From assembly GCF_010183535.1 (NCBI RefSeq), contig NC_071330.1, forward strand, positions 815,217 through 879,216: a DNA stretch of 64,000 nucleotides, written 5' to 3'. The notes beneath the pieces were generated by a model that worked only from the letters and a program-made list of their open reading frames with translations, did not search any database and had not been told where the DNA came from. Position numbers and translations under genes: made by a program. Of the stretch, positions 1 through 10,888 are shown in pieces. The stretch is from Caenorhabditis remanei (Eukaryota > Nematoda > Chromadorea > Rhabditida > Rhabditidae). Within the stretch, counting starts at the first letter, position 1; every line of letters starts with the position of its first letter.

Positions 1-639
1 AGAAACAGTCGACAACCAGTAAACTGCTTTTTCGTCTATTCAAACGAAAAATCAATAAACCGGTAGAATTTTCAGCTGTCTTCTGTCTATTCAGACCAGA
101 AGAATCCAAAAACTTTACGAAAAACAAGGAAAAAACAACGAAAAATCAATAACCACAGTTCGGCCCCCAAGTAGCCCTCGTACGAATACGGGGTGGTCGG
201 GTTTCTTATAAAATACGACAACAAAACAAGCTTTCTTACAATAAAATACTTTTTATTGCAAGAATAAATAGTGACACGACAATAGCACACGATAAAATCA
301 ATAAAACCAGCGATAAAAAACGCAGAAAACTAACTCAAATTAGCCACCCGGGCTCAAGAATAAATTATCGTCCGTGTGGATTACACGTGGCACGTAAATC
401 GGCGCGCTGAGGTTACGGTGGACGAGTGGGCATGGGCGGAGTGTCGTTGCGTATTTGATGTGACGTCTCGCAGAATAAGGGGTTACGGGGGTACCTTGCC
501 ACAGGCAACTTCCGGTTTCGCAGGAAAATACTTTGAATTCGTAAAATGATCTTGTGATTTATTGACATGGTGTTCAAACGAGACAATACAAGAGTGAGAC
601 CAGAGAAAGGAGAGGTAGAGAACAGTTATGTCTACCCAG

Positions 640-835
640 GGATGCGAAGCGTAAGGTACGCAACGAAAAGTTTTGAATTTACCGGCCGAGTCGCGATGCG
701 TGTGCGTCGCGTTTTTCATTGAAAGATACGATAAACACACGCTAAACTTGAACCTGGCACTCAGCCAAGTCCTTTTTTGACACCGTACCAACCGCTGTGA
801 GGCGGAGCGCGTTTACGTGACCTTGCGTTTTGCAC
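640..835. repeat. Diverged copy of the GCGTGCGCGTCGCG element
   Basis: This stretch shares, in the same order and orientation, several blocks with 10180-10310: GTGCGTCGCGTTTTT, GAAAGATACGA, CCAACC.CTGTG, GAGCGCGTT and TTTGCAC...CTGTGT. It is probably a half-copy of the palindromic element found inside the intron of the gene at 8338-10888. Confidence 0.4.
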
Positions 836-1165
836 CCCTGTGTGTCTAATGAGGAAAACATTTTGAAAAAAAAAGGGTAAAAATGGAAGAAGATGAAGGG
901 TGGGAAGGAGTAATTGGCATAAAATCCAGAGAAGGGGAAGCTGAATAAATAAACGTATCTATATGTAAAGTAGTGGATCCTAACCCTAAATTGACCGGGA
1001 GTCAAACATTCACCAACGTTAGAATTTATAGCATTCCAGATGTGGATAGAAGTCGAGAAAACGTCGCGGGTGTTAGGACTGCTGATACAAATCAGAGATT
1101 CATTAAACGTCTACTGGATTTGGGTAATCTGGCAGAGGACTGAACATTGGGTAATAAAGTTGCTT

Positions 1166-1517
1166 AAAGGGGGACTGCGGTATTTCAAAAATCGAGATTT
1201 TTGATATGGATCGACTCAGAATTTTGTAGAAAAGAGAAAAGTCTCTTGGAGCCAGGTCCGAAAATTAGTCTGAAACAAAAAAAGATTTGCCTTGTATATT
1301 TCAAAAGTGTTTCATGGTCACGGCGAGAGAATTTTACTTTGAAAATAAGGCAAATCTTCACGGCGAGAGGCTCTTTTTTGGCACTTTGAGGCCTCATAAC
1401 TCGTTTCAGACGAATTTTCGGACCTGGCTCCAAGAGACTTTTCTCTTTTCTACAAAATTCTGAGTCGATTTATATTTAAAAAACTCGATTTTTGAAATAC
1501 CGCAGCAGTGCCCCTTC
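1166..1517. repeat. Palindromic element (MITE-like)
   Basis: The left arm begins AAAGGGGGACTGCGGTATTT and continues through GACTCAGAATTTTGTAGAAA and GGAGCCAGGTCCGAAAATT. The right arm carries the same blocks as reverse complement, ending in GAAATACCGCAGCAGTGCCC. Arms are over 100 bp, and the inner part (GATTTGCCTT / AAGGCAAATC) is also inverted. No protein is encoded, so it is a non-autonomous inverted-repeat element. Confidence 0.7.
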
Positions 1518-1728
1518 AAAGGGGTATTTAAGAGACAATGCCTCGTTCAAGATACCAGGCCATGTCACACATCAGCCAAATAATGGTTTGATAGTTTCGA
1601 TTCGAATCAGTTTTTTGCACCGTGTTTTTCTCCGAATCTGCCTTCAACCTCAGGTAATTTTGGGCCAGCTTTTTTAAAACGCTGCGCGTTGCAGGTAAGT
1701 TCAGCGTAAACTGTGAAGTAGTGATTTT

Positions 1729-2040
1729 CATACTTGCAAAATATCGGCCCGGCCCGGCCCGGTCGGCCCGGAGTCAAAAAATGAGCACAATTTTTTCACA
1801 AAATTTTTCGAAATTATTTAAAATTTTCATCAAAAATCGTCAAAAATCCCATGTACACTTGAGTTTTATCGATATGTAAAAACATAGTCGAAAATTCGAC
1901 TTTTTTGCGACAAAATCAAAAAAAATTTCAAAAAATTCAAATTTTCAAATTTTTGTACTGTGACCCGGTCCGACCGGGCCGGGCCGGGCCGGTGAAAATT
2001 CTCAAACCGGCCCGGCCCGGCCCGGCCCGTTGCAAGTATG
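1729..2040. mobile_element. hAT-like MITE, GGCCCG family, copy 1
   Basis: Terminal inverted repeats read CATACTTGCAA and TTGCAAGTATG. The 8 bp on each side (GTGATTTT at 1721-1728 and 2041-2048) are identical, which is a target-site duplication of hAT length. Subterminal arms are made of iterated GGCCCGGC, and the middle is AT-rich. No transposase frame is present. Confidence 0.8.
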
Positions 2041-2641
2041 GTGATTTTCCCGTCTTCTTCTCCTTCCAACATCCCGGTTTTCAAATTTCCAGAATTTCAG
2101 ATGACGTGTGACATCTCCTCTTCCCTATCCCCTAAACTCCAATCCAATTAAAAATGTTTTCGTCGCCAAACACAGAATGTTGACCGACCGACCTCGTGCT
2201 CTCATTCTGGAATCCAATAAAAACCGAAATTTCTTTTCGCCGCCTCGAAATTTTTTCTTAGAGAATGGAATTCGATTAGAAACAGAAATCAGAAGAAAAA
2301 AGGATAGGAAGGAAAAGGGAAGTTGATTGGAGGGAGGAGCGTCTAGTTTGGTGTTTTAATTTTTGCCATTTTGAAATTTTGCCGTTTTGACGCATACCTG
2401 TGACGCATTAACAAACCGTGATTCGTCCCGGAGTATGTCAGACATATAGAACTTGCCGAGCTCTGCATTTTGGTATATTTTCCAGCTCAAAAAATTTAGT
2501 TTAAAGAAAGTTACGTCCTAGCCCGGATTGCCAGTATAATTTTGGGACGTTTTGTAACCAAGACGTTCTACAACCAGGAGACAGTTTAAACCAGAATCAT
2601 TAATGAAAGTAATGCTAACAGGTTGTCTTACTAGTAACTTA

Positions 2642-3742
2642 CAGTACCGGTCAATAAGTTATGAACTTTGACCGTTTTCAGTTGAAATTGTCAAACTTTA
2701 AGGGTGCGTCATGGTAATACTGATTGTCCCACAAAGCAAATTATGTATAAACCACACAGAACAAAGGTAGAGCTCCATTTTTGTAGTTGACAACTTTTTT
2801 GTGTGAGCACATCCTAAGAAGTTATGTATCGACAAAATAATTTTTCCCTCAAATCGACCAATTTCAGTGCGTTTTAGAGTAATTTTTGAGCTGTCCTCTT
2901 AAAATGACCATAACTCTTAGGGAGTGTCCGTACAAAAACATTGAACAAAAACGGAGTTCTACTTTTGATTTGCATGGTTCATTAAAAACATACTTGTCAA
3001 GGGCCGGGCTTTTTTTCAAAACTTTCGGCCCGGCCCGGCCCCTCATGCCCGTCTTTTGAGGGGAATTTTTTTTTCAATTTTTTTCAATTTTTTTTCGAAT
3101 TTAGGTAAAGGTGGACTTAGTTCAATTCTGATTTTTTCATAGAATAATGTATGTGTGTCTGAGTATATTTTCATATCGAAAGAAAATTTTCAAAGAAATT
3201 TTTTTCAAGTTTAATAATATAATTACTTTCGCCATTTTTTATTGTTTTCTTCCACGGCTACAGAAATGACCAAACTGTTTCGCCGCTCGATCTCAGGGGG
3301 GTTTCGACCGAATTTTTATATTCTTTCGATATTAAAATGAACTCACGAAAACACCTAGATTATTCTGGGAAAAATTTTATTTGACCATAGTACACCTTCA
3401 AGTTTTTTATTGCCGGAGGCGTCTCGCAAAAAATTTAGTCAATCTTTCGAAAAATATACTAAATCATCATTAAATAAGTGTAAAAAACGAGTAAATTGGG
3501 AAGTTTTTCCCCCTGAAAAATTGAATTTTTGGAAAAAATTTGAAAATTTTTCTCAATAATCCCATATCCCTGAAAAGAGGGGCCTGAGGGGCCGGGCCCG
3601 GGCCCGGGGCCAGGCCCCTCATTTGACAAGTATGATTAAAAACCTACTAGGAGTGACAATCAAAAATTACCATTACATACGCTCAAAGTTGGACCATTTC
3701 AACTGAAAACGGCCAAAGTTCATGACCTATCGAACAGTACTG
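2642..3742. mobile_element. Mariner-like MITE interrupted by a second element
   Basis: The ends read CAGTACCGGTCAATAAGTTA and, on the other strand, CAGTACTGTTCGATAGGTCA. Both continue into ATGAACTTTG...CGTTTTCAGTTGAAAT. TA flanks both ends (2640-2641 and 3743-3744). CAGTACC termini with TA duplications are typical of Tc1/mariner-derived MITEs in Caenorhabditis. The interior is interrupted by the GGCCCG element at 2989-3634. Confidence 0.65.
2989..3634. mobile_element. hAT-like MITE, GGCCCG family, nested copy
   Basis: Perfect 11-bp terminal inverted repeats (CATACTTGTCA / TGACAAGTATG) are flanked by the 8-bp direct repeat ATTAAAAA at 2981-2988 and 3635-3642. GGGCCGGGC blocks lie just inside both ends. 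It sits inside the mariner-like element 2642-3742 and therefore inserted later. Confidence 0.8.
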
Positions 3743-4941
3743 TAACTTGTCGTTGGTCCTAACTTTGAGCTTGTTTTTTCTCGAATACCAGGTCTCGAAT
3801 GCAAAAACTGAATTGATATTTGAAATCAGCGTTTTCTCAGCTTTTCAATGGCATAGGTTATGTCCCACAAGCGTTCTTCCTGCCTTGGTTTCGAAAAGTT
3901 TCAGTTGTAAAACGTCTGAAATTCATCCTTTGTGTTTTCTCGTAGCTCTCCTCATCTCCCAGTAGACGTTGTTCCCTCTATGAACATGTCACCTTGCTCC
4001 TCGCCCTGATCATTCATATCTGATGTCTTGCCAGAAGACGTGACACCTTCTTCTGCTCCATGTCTCCTACTTCTCCCATCAGTTCATTACATCCTTCTCC
4101 TCCCCATCCCCTTTTCTCTTCTCTCCACCACCCCGTTTGCATCCGTCACTTTTCTTTTCCCCGCCCGAAACGAACTCTTTCTTTTAACAAATCCATCCGC
4201 TCCTCCTTCCTCTGGGGACCCCTTCTGGAGCAGAGAAATTTTTCTCTGAGCTCCCGGCGAAATTTCTCTCCGTTTTGTTTCAGAACACTTTTGGTCTTGA
4301 TGTGCTGCTCGCGACAAGACCACGCCCACTTTTTTTGAGGGGAAGATACTCAAGAACTTCCTGGTGCATTCTTTGAGTGGGGGGATGGATTGGAAAAGTG
4401 GCACTCGCACTTTTTAGGACAACTCATCATTTTTTTAAAAGAATTTTTCGGATTTTTCAAACTTTCTAAATCCTGTTTTTATGCTTTCCAGTTCCGGTAG
4501 AGCGCGGTGGTAAGAATCTTGCCGTGCTGATATTTACTTTAATTATGTAGATAGGAAAAATCAGTTTTCCTTTTGGAGAGGAGACTGCGCTCTCTAATGT
4601 AACTCAACAAATTTAATTGAGCAAATTTAATGCTGAATATTTTTCTGTTCGATTAGTTTTTGAAAGCATATAGCAAGGATAATTTAGACTCAAATCGTTT
4701 TGAATTGTTGGTCTAGTCCCAAAAGTTTAAGTTTGTCACATTTTTCCTCCGCTCTCACGTGAAAATTCCTTCCGGAACTCGCCAATTCACATATTTACAC
4801 TTTTTTTTCCAATTGTGCCTATTCTACTTACTCCATTTTTTAAATTTCAACTACTTCCGGTTGCTCCAGACAACTTTTTTCTGTATAAAACCCTCAAAAT
4901 TTCATTTTTCAGAAAATTTTTTTTCTCTTTCTGCTATAACT

Positions 4942-5571
4942 ATGACAACTAGCTTGTTGAGCCGTATGCAAATTGGTGAGGTTTTTCAATTGTTACGAAT
5001 TTTAGACAAATTCTGATTTCAGACAGAAACCTGCGTCGATCTACAGAACACGTCGAGATAGTTCCACAAGAGACATGCGTTCATCATGAGTGTGAGTTAT
5101 GAGATTTCTTAAACCCAAAAAATCAGAACCGTCCAAGCTTACTAGAAAAGGTTATGTTTGAAGTTATGAGACATGACATATATCATTAGAATGCTGAGAA
5201 AACGCGGATTCCAAATATACATTCAGTTTTTGCCCTCGAGATCTGGTATTCGAGAAAAACAATGTCAAAATTCAGCAAAAATGATAGATTTAACATTTCT
5301 GCAATTTTCAAATCTTTGTAACTTTCTGGAAACATAACCTAATTCCGCTAATTTTGGACATTCAGACATTCGGACACACCGACAGACAAATAGACACGAA
5401 ATGTGTGTTTTTGATGCAGCATTAGGCTGAAAAATCCTTCCAACTCTTTGAAACGGGTACTTGGAACCTTAGGCTTCAAGAATTAGGCCTGAACAGGTAA
5501 TGATTCTCTACTTCCCCATACTTTGACTTTGTGTTGTGTTTTTCGAATACCAGATCTCAAGGGCAAAAATT

Positions 5572-5612
<41 letters not shown>

Positions 5613-7715
5613 AAATCAGAGTTTTCTCAGCTTTCCAATGATATAAGTCATGTCCCATAACTCAAAACTGACTCCATGACCTTCCCTAGTTAGTCTATTG
5701 GCTTCGGTATAGGGCTGTTACTTGCGGCTAGGGCTGTTAGTTGCGGCAATCACCGGCAAGCAGGCGCCGCTTATTTTCACGTTAATTGCCTAAAAAGCAA
5801 TTTCATTTCCGAAACTTGCTTCCATCGCCGGTTTCATTTCCAAACCGGCGTCAAACGCCGGTTTCATTTCTGAACCGGCGTTATTCGCCGGTTTTCATTT
5901 CAAAAAACGGCGTCAAACGCCTGTTTTTTTCGTAGAAAATATACTGGAAATGAATAAAAATGCTGAAAAACCGGCGTTATTCGCCGGTTTTTATTTGAAA
6001 GCGGCGGCAATCGCCGGTTTCATTTCCGGCGTGTGTGACAATCACCGGTTTCATTTCCGGTGTTTGCCGCAATCGCCGGTTTTATTTTCGGCGTGTGCGA
6101 CAATCGACGGAAATAAAACCGGCGTTGCCGCCCGAAAACGCCTGTTTTAACAGCCCTACTTGCGGCAATCGCCGGCAAGCCGGCGCCGCTTATTTTCACG
6201 TTAATTGCATGAAAAGCAAGTTCATTTCCAAAACTTGCTTCCATCGCCGGTTTTCATTTCCAAACCGGCGTCAAACGCCGCTTTTTTGAGTAGAAAATTT
6301 ACGGAAAATGAATTAAAATGATAAAAACCGGCGTTAAATACCGGTTTTAAAAATTGTATTTGCCGCAATCGCCGGTTTCATTTCCAGCGTGGGCGGCAAT
6401 CGCCGGAAATGAAACCGGCGATTGCCGCCCGAAAACGCCTGTTTTAACAGCCCTACTTCGGTATACCGTATAGCCATATTTTTAATTTAATTTATTAATT
6501 GACTGGAATATAAATCATGCAAATTAAACAGGAGACCGGATTATGCCCCTCACGAGGCTGTAGACCTGGTAGGAGGGCGAAGCGAGCGCCGGAAAGTATG
6601 GTCATTGAAAGGGTCGCAGAAAATTGGGGGCACTGGCCTAGAAATTCGACTTCGAAAAAGTGTCTGTCGCTGAACGGAAAGTTTGGTCAGCGAGAATTTT
6701 CTAGAAATTTTACTTCTGTAAAGTTGTTTTTCAGTATTCTGCTATTTCTGGCGTTATTTTCGATAGTTTTTAGTGTTTTTCTATCAATATTTGCCGTTTT
6801 CTATCGAAATTATTGAAGAAATACAACAAAAATAATCGAAAATACCGTCAAAATTCAAAAAATCAACTTTTTCGAAGTCGAATTTCTAGGCCACGGCCCC
6901 CAATTTTCTGCGACCCTTTCAATGACCAAACTTTCCGGCGCTCGCTCTCAGCGGGTTGTGGACCGAATTAAAAAATTCTTGAACTATGAAAATGAACTCG
7001 GCGAAACTCATACATTAAAATATGAAAACATCACAACAGACCACAATACGCCTTTAAGTCCGAAGGTATGGGGAAAAATGGGGGGGAACGAGAATTAATT
7101 GACATGAGGAGAGAAGATATGAATGAAATGGATGAAATAGTCGAAAAGGGGGAGAGGGGGCAAGGTAAAGAGCAAATTCACAGGGGGGAGATCATAGTCT
7201 ATTAATTGAATTATTGAGCAGGGAGACAAATTTACCGGGGGGGGGGGGGGAGGAAGTCATGGGTATTACATATGATAGAATTCCATATGGGGATTGTAGT
7301 AGAGAAGAAGTCATTAACGTCAGGCCTAACACAAATTAAAGTCATGGGTCGTCTAGCCGAATTGGACAGTCTGACATACGACTGGATATTTGGAAAATAC
7401 GCTGCGCCGCATATAAATTTGTAAAGTAAGATTAATTGTGATTTAAGTCTGCGATGGCGGGCTGAGTAAATATTGAGAATTTCGAGACGGGGCGGCTCTA
7501 ATCCAGTTTTGATCAGCGGGTGCACCAAAATTGTGTCAGTTATGTACCTCTTCCAAATTGCAGCTCCCGAATCAGTGCTAACCGAATGTGCGACCATGTC
7601 GACCTCCACTCACACCACCATCATTCCCACCTCATCATCCGTTTCCAAATCAGCAACAGTGGTCTCACCACGAAGAGCCAGCGAGATTCCCGGACACTCT
7701 GTCACCAATAAATGA
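4942..7715 (+). CDS. Small unrecognised protein, three predicted exons
   Basis: Predicted exons are 4942-4975, 5023-5091 and 7564-7715, and phases agree at both joins. The start ATG follows an isolated acceptor (TTTTTCAG ending at 4912), which suits spliced-leader addition. The product would be about 84 residues. It begins MTTSLLSRMQID, has a Ser/Thr-rich middle (STSTHTTIIPTSSS) and ends EIPGHSVTNK. I see no signal peptide, membrane segment or known domain. AATAAA overlaps the stop codon and ATTAAA follows at about 7825. The last intron is long (about 2.5 kb) and is filled by three inverted-repeat elements, so extra exons could be hidden in it. I do not recognise the family. Confidence 0.4.
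5155..5660. repeat. Palindromic element with (TA)n core
   Basis: The left arm (about 5155-5270) contains GAATGCTGAGAAAACGC, CTCGAGATCTGGTATTCGAG and AAACAATGTCAAA. The right arm (about 5520-5660) has these blocks inverted (TTCGAATACCAGATCTC, GTTTTCTCAGCTTTCC). A run of alternating TA lies at about 5574-5610. A related single arm occurs at 3760-3870. Confidence 0.6.
5710..6455. mobile_element. GC-rich hAT-like element, outer copy
   Basis: Ends are TAGGGCTGTTA and TAACAGCCCTA. The 8-bp direct repeat CTTCGGTA flanks them at 5702-5709 and 6456-6463. The interior is an array of short units alternating GCGTTATTCGCCGG, GCGTCAAACGCCGG and GGTTTCATTTCC, many of them self-complementary. No coding frame is convincing. 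It contains another copy of its own family (5729-6158). Confidence 0.75.
5729..6158. mobile_element. GC-rich hAT-like element, inner nested copy
   Basis: It has the same termini as the outer copy (TAGGGCTGTTA / TAACAGCCCTA). Its own 8-bp duplication CTTGCGGC lies at 5721-5728 and 6159-6166, that is, just inside the outer copy's left end. This shows self-insertion of the family. Confidence 0.7.
6550..6965. repeat. Palindromic element of about 410 bp
   Basis: The left arm has GCGAGCGCCGGAAAGTATGG, CATTGAAAGGGTCGCAGAAA and GGCCTAGAAATTCGACTTCG. The right arm (6863-6965) has the same blocks inverted. The spacer (6680-6850) is AT-rich with a weaker inverted structure around GATAGTTTTTAGTG. It lies in the long intron of the gene at 4942. 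Confidence 0.65.
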
Positions 7716-8337
7716 TGCTCTTTGTTCTCCCATTTGAGATGTTTGCTTTCTCTCCTTCTTCGGGCTTTTACATATTTTGTCGTCGGAATTATTCGCTAGT
7801 TTTATGTATCTCTTCTTTATATAGACATTAAAGATATATGTATAGTCTCAAATATCAAAAAATGTTTTGACAAAAAAAATGAACGAAAAGAGTTTGCAAA
7901 GAGGTCCCCAGGGAGGTGGGGAGCACTGAAGAGAATCGGGGGTCCGTCACGACGACAAATGGAAAAAAATTGGGGAGAGAAAAGAAAAAGTTCAATGGGA
8001 TAATTTGTTACACTTTTTGAGCCATGAATAGAGCAGTCCTAAGGGGCCATTGAGAAAAACGCGTTGGTGGCGCGCCAGGGGGTTCTTTTTCTGAAAACGC
8101 TCGGCGTACTAGCTACACAAAACGTCTTCGAACTGAAAATTCTCGGCGTTTTTTGCTATTTTTTAATTCTGGAAAAGCTATTTTCATAATCACGTGACCC
8201 GACTCCACTGTTTTTCTGAATCACGATCCTTATCTCTCCTTTTTACTTTACAAAAATCCACGTGAGTCCAAACTTTTTCAACCATTCCTAGAAATCTTTA
8301 GTGGAAAAAACAACGCTCTCATTTGTGTCGAAAAAGA

Positions 8338-10888
8338 ATGGTAAGATACTCGCTGCATACCTCTCTACAACGCCTTCTTTCCAGGGATTGTTCTCGAAAA
8401 GGGGTTCAAAGAGAAGAACTGCGAAAGAGGCAAAGAAAAGTAGTCGTGGAACCAAGTCCAAGACAAAAGGCACCGAGAAGGGCACTGATAAGAAGTCGTC
8501 GAACACAAAGTACAGTAAGCGAAGATCTAGTCGTCAGAAGAGTACACGTGGATCTTCGAATACTCACACGAGATCGAAGAGTCACCCACCGACTCCGGAG
8601 AAGGAGAGAGAGGGGAGGAAGAGGGAAAAGAAGGAGGATTCGGGTGGCGGTGGGAAGGATGATAAAGGAAGTCAGGGTAAGAAATTTTGAATTTTTGGAG
8701 CGTGGTGAGCTTGGTGGGCTTGTGACGCTGAGCCAATGATTGGGAGCGGAATGCGGAATTCCGCTCATCCCTGATCACATCGACACAGTGCACTGGTGAT
8801 ATCGCAGCGATTGTGCGCAGCAAGCCGATATTTGAGCGTGGCAAGTTTATTCCTGATAAGCGTATTGAACTCACGGCGCTTTATCACAATGAGCTCACCA
8901 CGCTCACGCTTAGTGAGTTAATCTAGCGCACCGAAACGTCGCTGCGCCTGACCGTGCCGTAATCATCACACTCGAGCGTGAGTGAATCAACGAATTGACG
9001 CAAAAGCGGAGGTAACGTCGCTGCGAGATCACTGTGCTCAAGCATAGCGTGCTCACTTTGTCTGAGCGTAGTGAACTCACCGTGCTTTAGAGTAATCACT
9101 GTGAGCTCACTACCACGCTCAAGCTTAGTGAGATTACGGTAACAACTTTTCACGCTTGAGCTTGACGAATTCACAGCTGGATGAATACTCCAGCATTGCT
9201 AACTCACTGGGACCGAGCATAGTGAGCTGATCACGCTGAAGCGTAGTGAGTTTACACGTTACTGTGAGGTTACGGTAACTGACCGTAGTGAACCAACTAC
9301 GTTTGAGAAAGTTGTGGCCGCTGCGAGCTCAACACGCTAGAAGTGTAGCTTCATTTCCACGCGATCCCATCAACTCTAAAATTCAACTATTTACAGTAAT
9401 TCTCGCCTCCAACCAACCCGCCAAACCTCGCTGTGTCCGAATCGGAAGCCGCGAAGTGGACGATGAAACCGTCGAGCGAGTCTTCGAGAAGTTCACAAAA
9501 GAACGAAAAGAGGCTCCGCCCCCGGCACCAGGAGCAGCAGGAGTAGGAGCGCCGCCGCCACTCGACGAAAAAGCGCGGCTTCTGATGGACAGAGTGACAA
9601 AGAAGCCGATGAAGTCGGAACGGTCCGAAATGTTTTACGACGAGATGTCGTCGTTTCAAAAGAAGAAACCGACGCCGTCGGTGAATCAGAAGGCTCCGAC
9701 GAAGAAGGTTCAAGAGGAATCGGTGTTCTTTGACGATGATTCGTATAGTCAGGTGCCGAAACTGATTAACGTCCGGAAGATGTCGGGGGAGAATGTTTAT
9801 ACGGAGAGAGGAGTACCGTATTGGACCGAGCCTTTGGAACCGACCGATGAGGAGAGGGTAAGAGAGGGATTTTGATCTGAAAATGTGGAAATCGATTTAA
9901 AAATTTTTTTTTTTTAAACTTTGAAAAAATGTGGAAAACGCACAAAAAAACGCTCGTTAAAATCGCTTGAAAACGCTGAAATTATTGAAAAAAACAGTGA
10001 AAAACGCTCAAAAACGGCGAAAACGTTGTCGGAAACGCGCTTCGTCGCACAACGGTTCGCACGGTGCCAAATTCAAATTTTCTCGTACCTTTCAACATGA
10101 ACCGCGACGCGCGCACGCAACGCGGTTAGCAAATATTCAAATCTGTCCACTACAGACATCACGCCTCGCACTGTGGTGGTTGCGTTGCGTGCGCGTCGCG
10201 GTTTTTATAGAAAGATACGACAAATGAACGTAGAAAATTCTTGGCGAATTTGAATTTGGCACCGCGTGCCAACCTCTGTGCGACGAGCGCGTTACGCTTT
10301 GCACTGCTGTGTGGTGCACGCGACGCGACCGCATCGCCTCCGCGAAAAAGCGTTTTTTTACGGAAAACCGTAAAGTTTTCCAGGAAACGACGGCCGAAGC
10401 GATAATGGTCTCGAACCCGCACATCGAGCTCGTCCACAACAAGACGATCACTCTTCTCACAAATCCAGTCATGAGTTTGGAGTTGAACGAGTTCTTGCAC
10501 CTCTCGGAGCTAATGAAACGAGACGAGGCACATTTCGATGCGCGGCTCGTGTTCTCCAACACTATCCGCACTTTTATGCTTTTGGATCCGAGTGATGAAT
10601 TGAAAAAATTGAAAAAAGAGATGGAGGAGCTGATTGACACCTCGAATCCGAAAGAGGGAGACCGGAAAGTCAAGTTCCACGTGGAGAACCCGACTGTGGC
10701 GGTGCTCTATTCGGTAGGTAAAGCTCCCTACTTCTGGGGGGCGGAGCTTAGCAAAACTCAAAGAATTGCTGAAACTATTACAGCGAACCGACCCGATTCA
10801 ATCGATTCGTGAGATGTTCAGCTCGAGAGTCTCGGTCACCACTACACTGACGACTACGTCGACTTCTAGTCGTGATGAGAATAATTGA
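8338..10888 (+). CDS. Unrecognised protein with MGLFSK start, five exons
   Basis: Exons are 8338-8340 (the ATG alone), 8385-8676, 9397-9857, 10384-10713 and 10784-10888. All phases fit and the product is about 396 residues. It begins MGLFSKRGSKRR, a glycine-2 start followed by a basic stretch, which could allow N-myristoylation (the usual Ser/Thr at position 6 is a Lys). Residues about 10-100 are Lys/Arg/Ser-rich and look disordered. A Pro/Ala-rich linker follows. The C-terminal third contains IELVHNKTITLLTNPVMSLE and LDPSDELKKLKKEMEELIDT, probably helical. It ends in a Ser/Thr tail. AATAAA lies at 10951. I do not recognise the family. It may be cytosolic and membrane-attached, but that is inference. 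Confidence 0.6.
8695..9340. repeat. Array of GTGAGCTCACNACGCTCAAGC-like units
   Basis: This intronic stretch repeats short, partly palindromic units such as GTGAGCTCACCACGCTCACG, CTTAGTGAGTT and GAGCGTAGTGAACTCACCG, in both orientations and with irregular spacing. It is much more GC-rich than the surrounding introns. No coding potential is credible. Confidence 0.6.
10036..10298. repeat. Palindromic element with GCGTGCGCGTCGCGGTT arms
   Basis: The left arm CTTCGTCGCACAACGGTTCG...CAAATTCAAATTTTCTCGTA...ACCGCGACGCGCGCACGCAA is matched inverted by the right arm ending GTGCGACGAGCGCG. It lies in intron 3 of the gene at 8338-10888. A diverged relative lies near 640-835. Confidence 0.65.

Larger units (their letters stand above)
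1..4900. other. Gene-free stretch with inverted-repeat elements
   Basis: I see no credible exon chain here. The open frames are short, low-complexity, or lie inside inverted repeats. The stretch holds a diverged repeat at about 640-835, a palindrome at 1166-1517, a hAT-like GGCCCG element at 1729-2040, and a mariner-like element at 2642-3742 with another GGCCCG element inside it. A fragment of a GCGCTCCACCGAAA-type MITE lies near 4488-4535. Pyrimidine-rich DNA at about 3960-4260 may be upstream sequence of the gene that starts at 4942. Confidence 0.5.

Noticed and set aside
4028..4410. Proline/serine frames and an opposing charged frame
   Set aside because: Pyrimidine-rich composition explains them; there is no conserved motif, and both strands are equally open.
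7232..7260. Run of about 13 G residues, and a similar run near 41343
   Set aside because: Homopolymer G runs are scattered in Caenorhabditis genomes; nothing nearby gives them a role here.
10137..10673. Minus-strand frames of over 100 codons
   Set aside because: They cross a palindromic repeat and lie opposite verified exons of the plus-strand gene.
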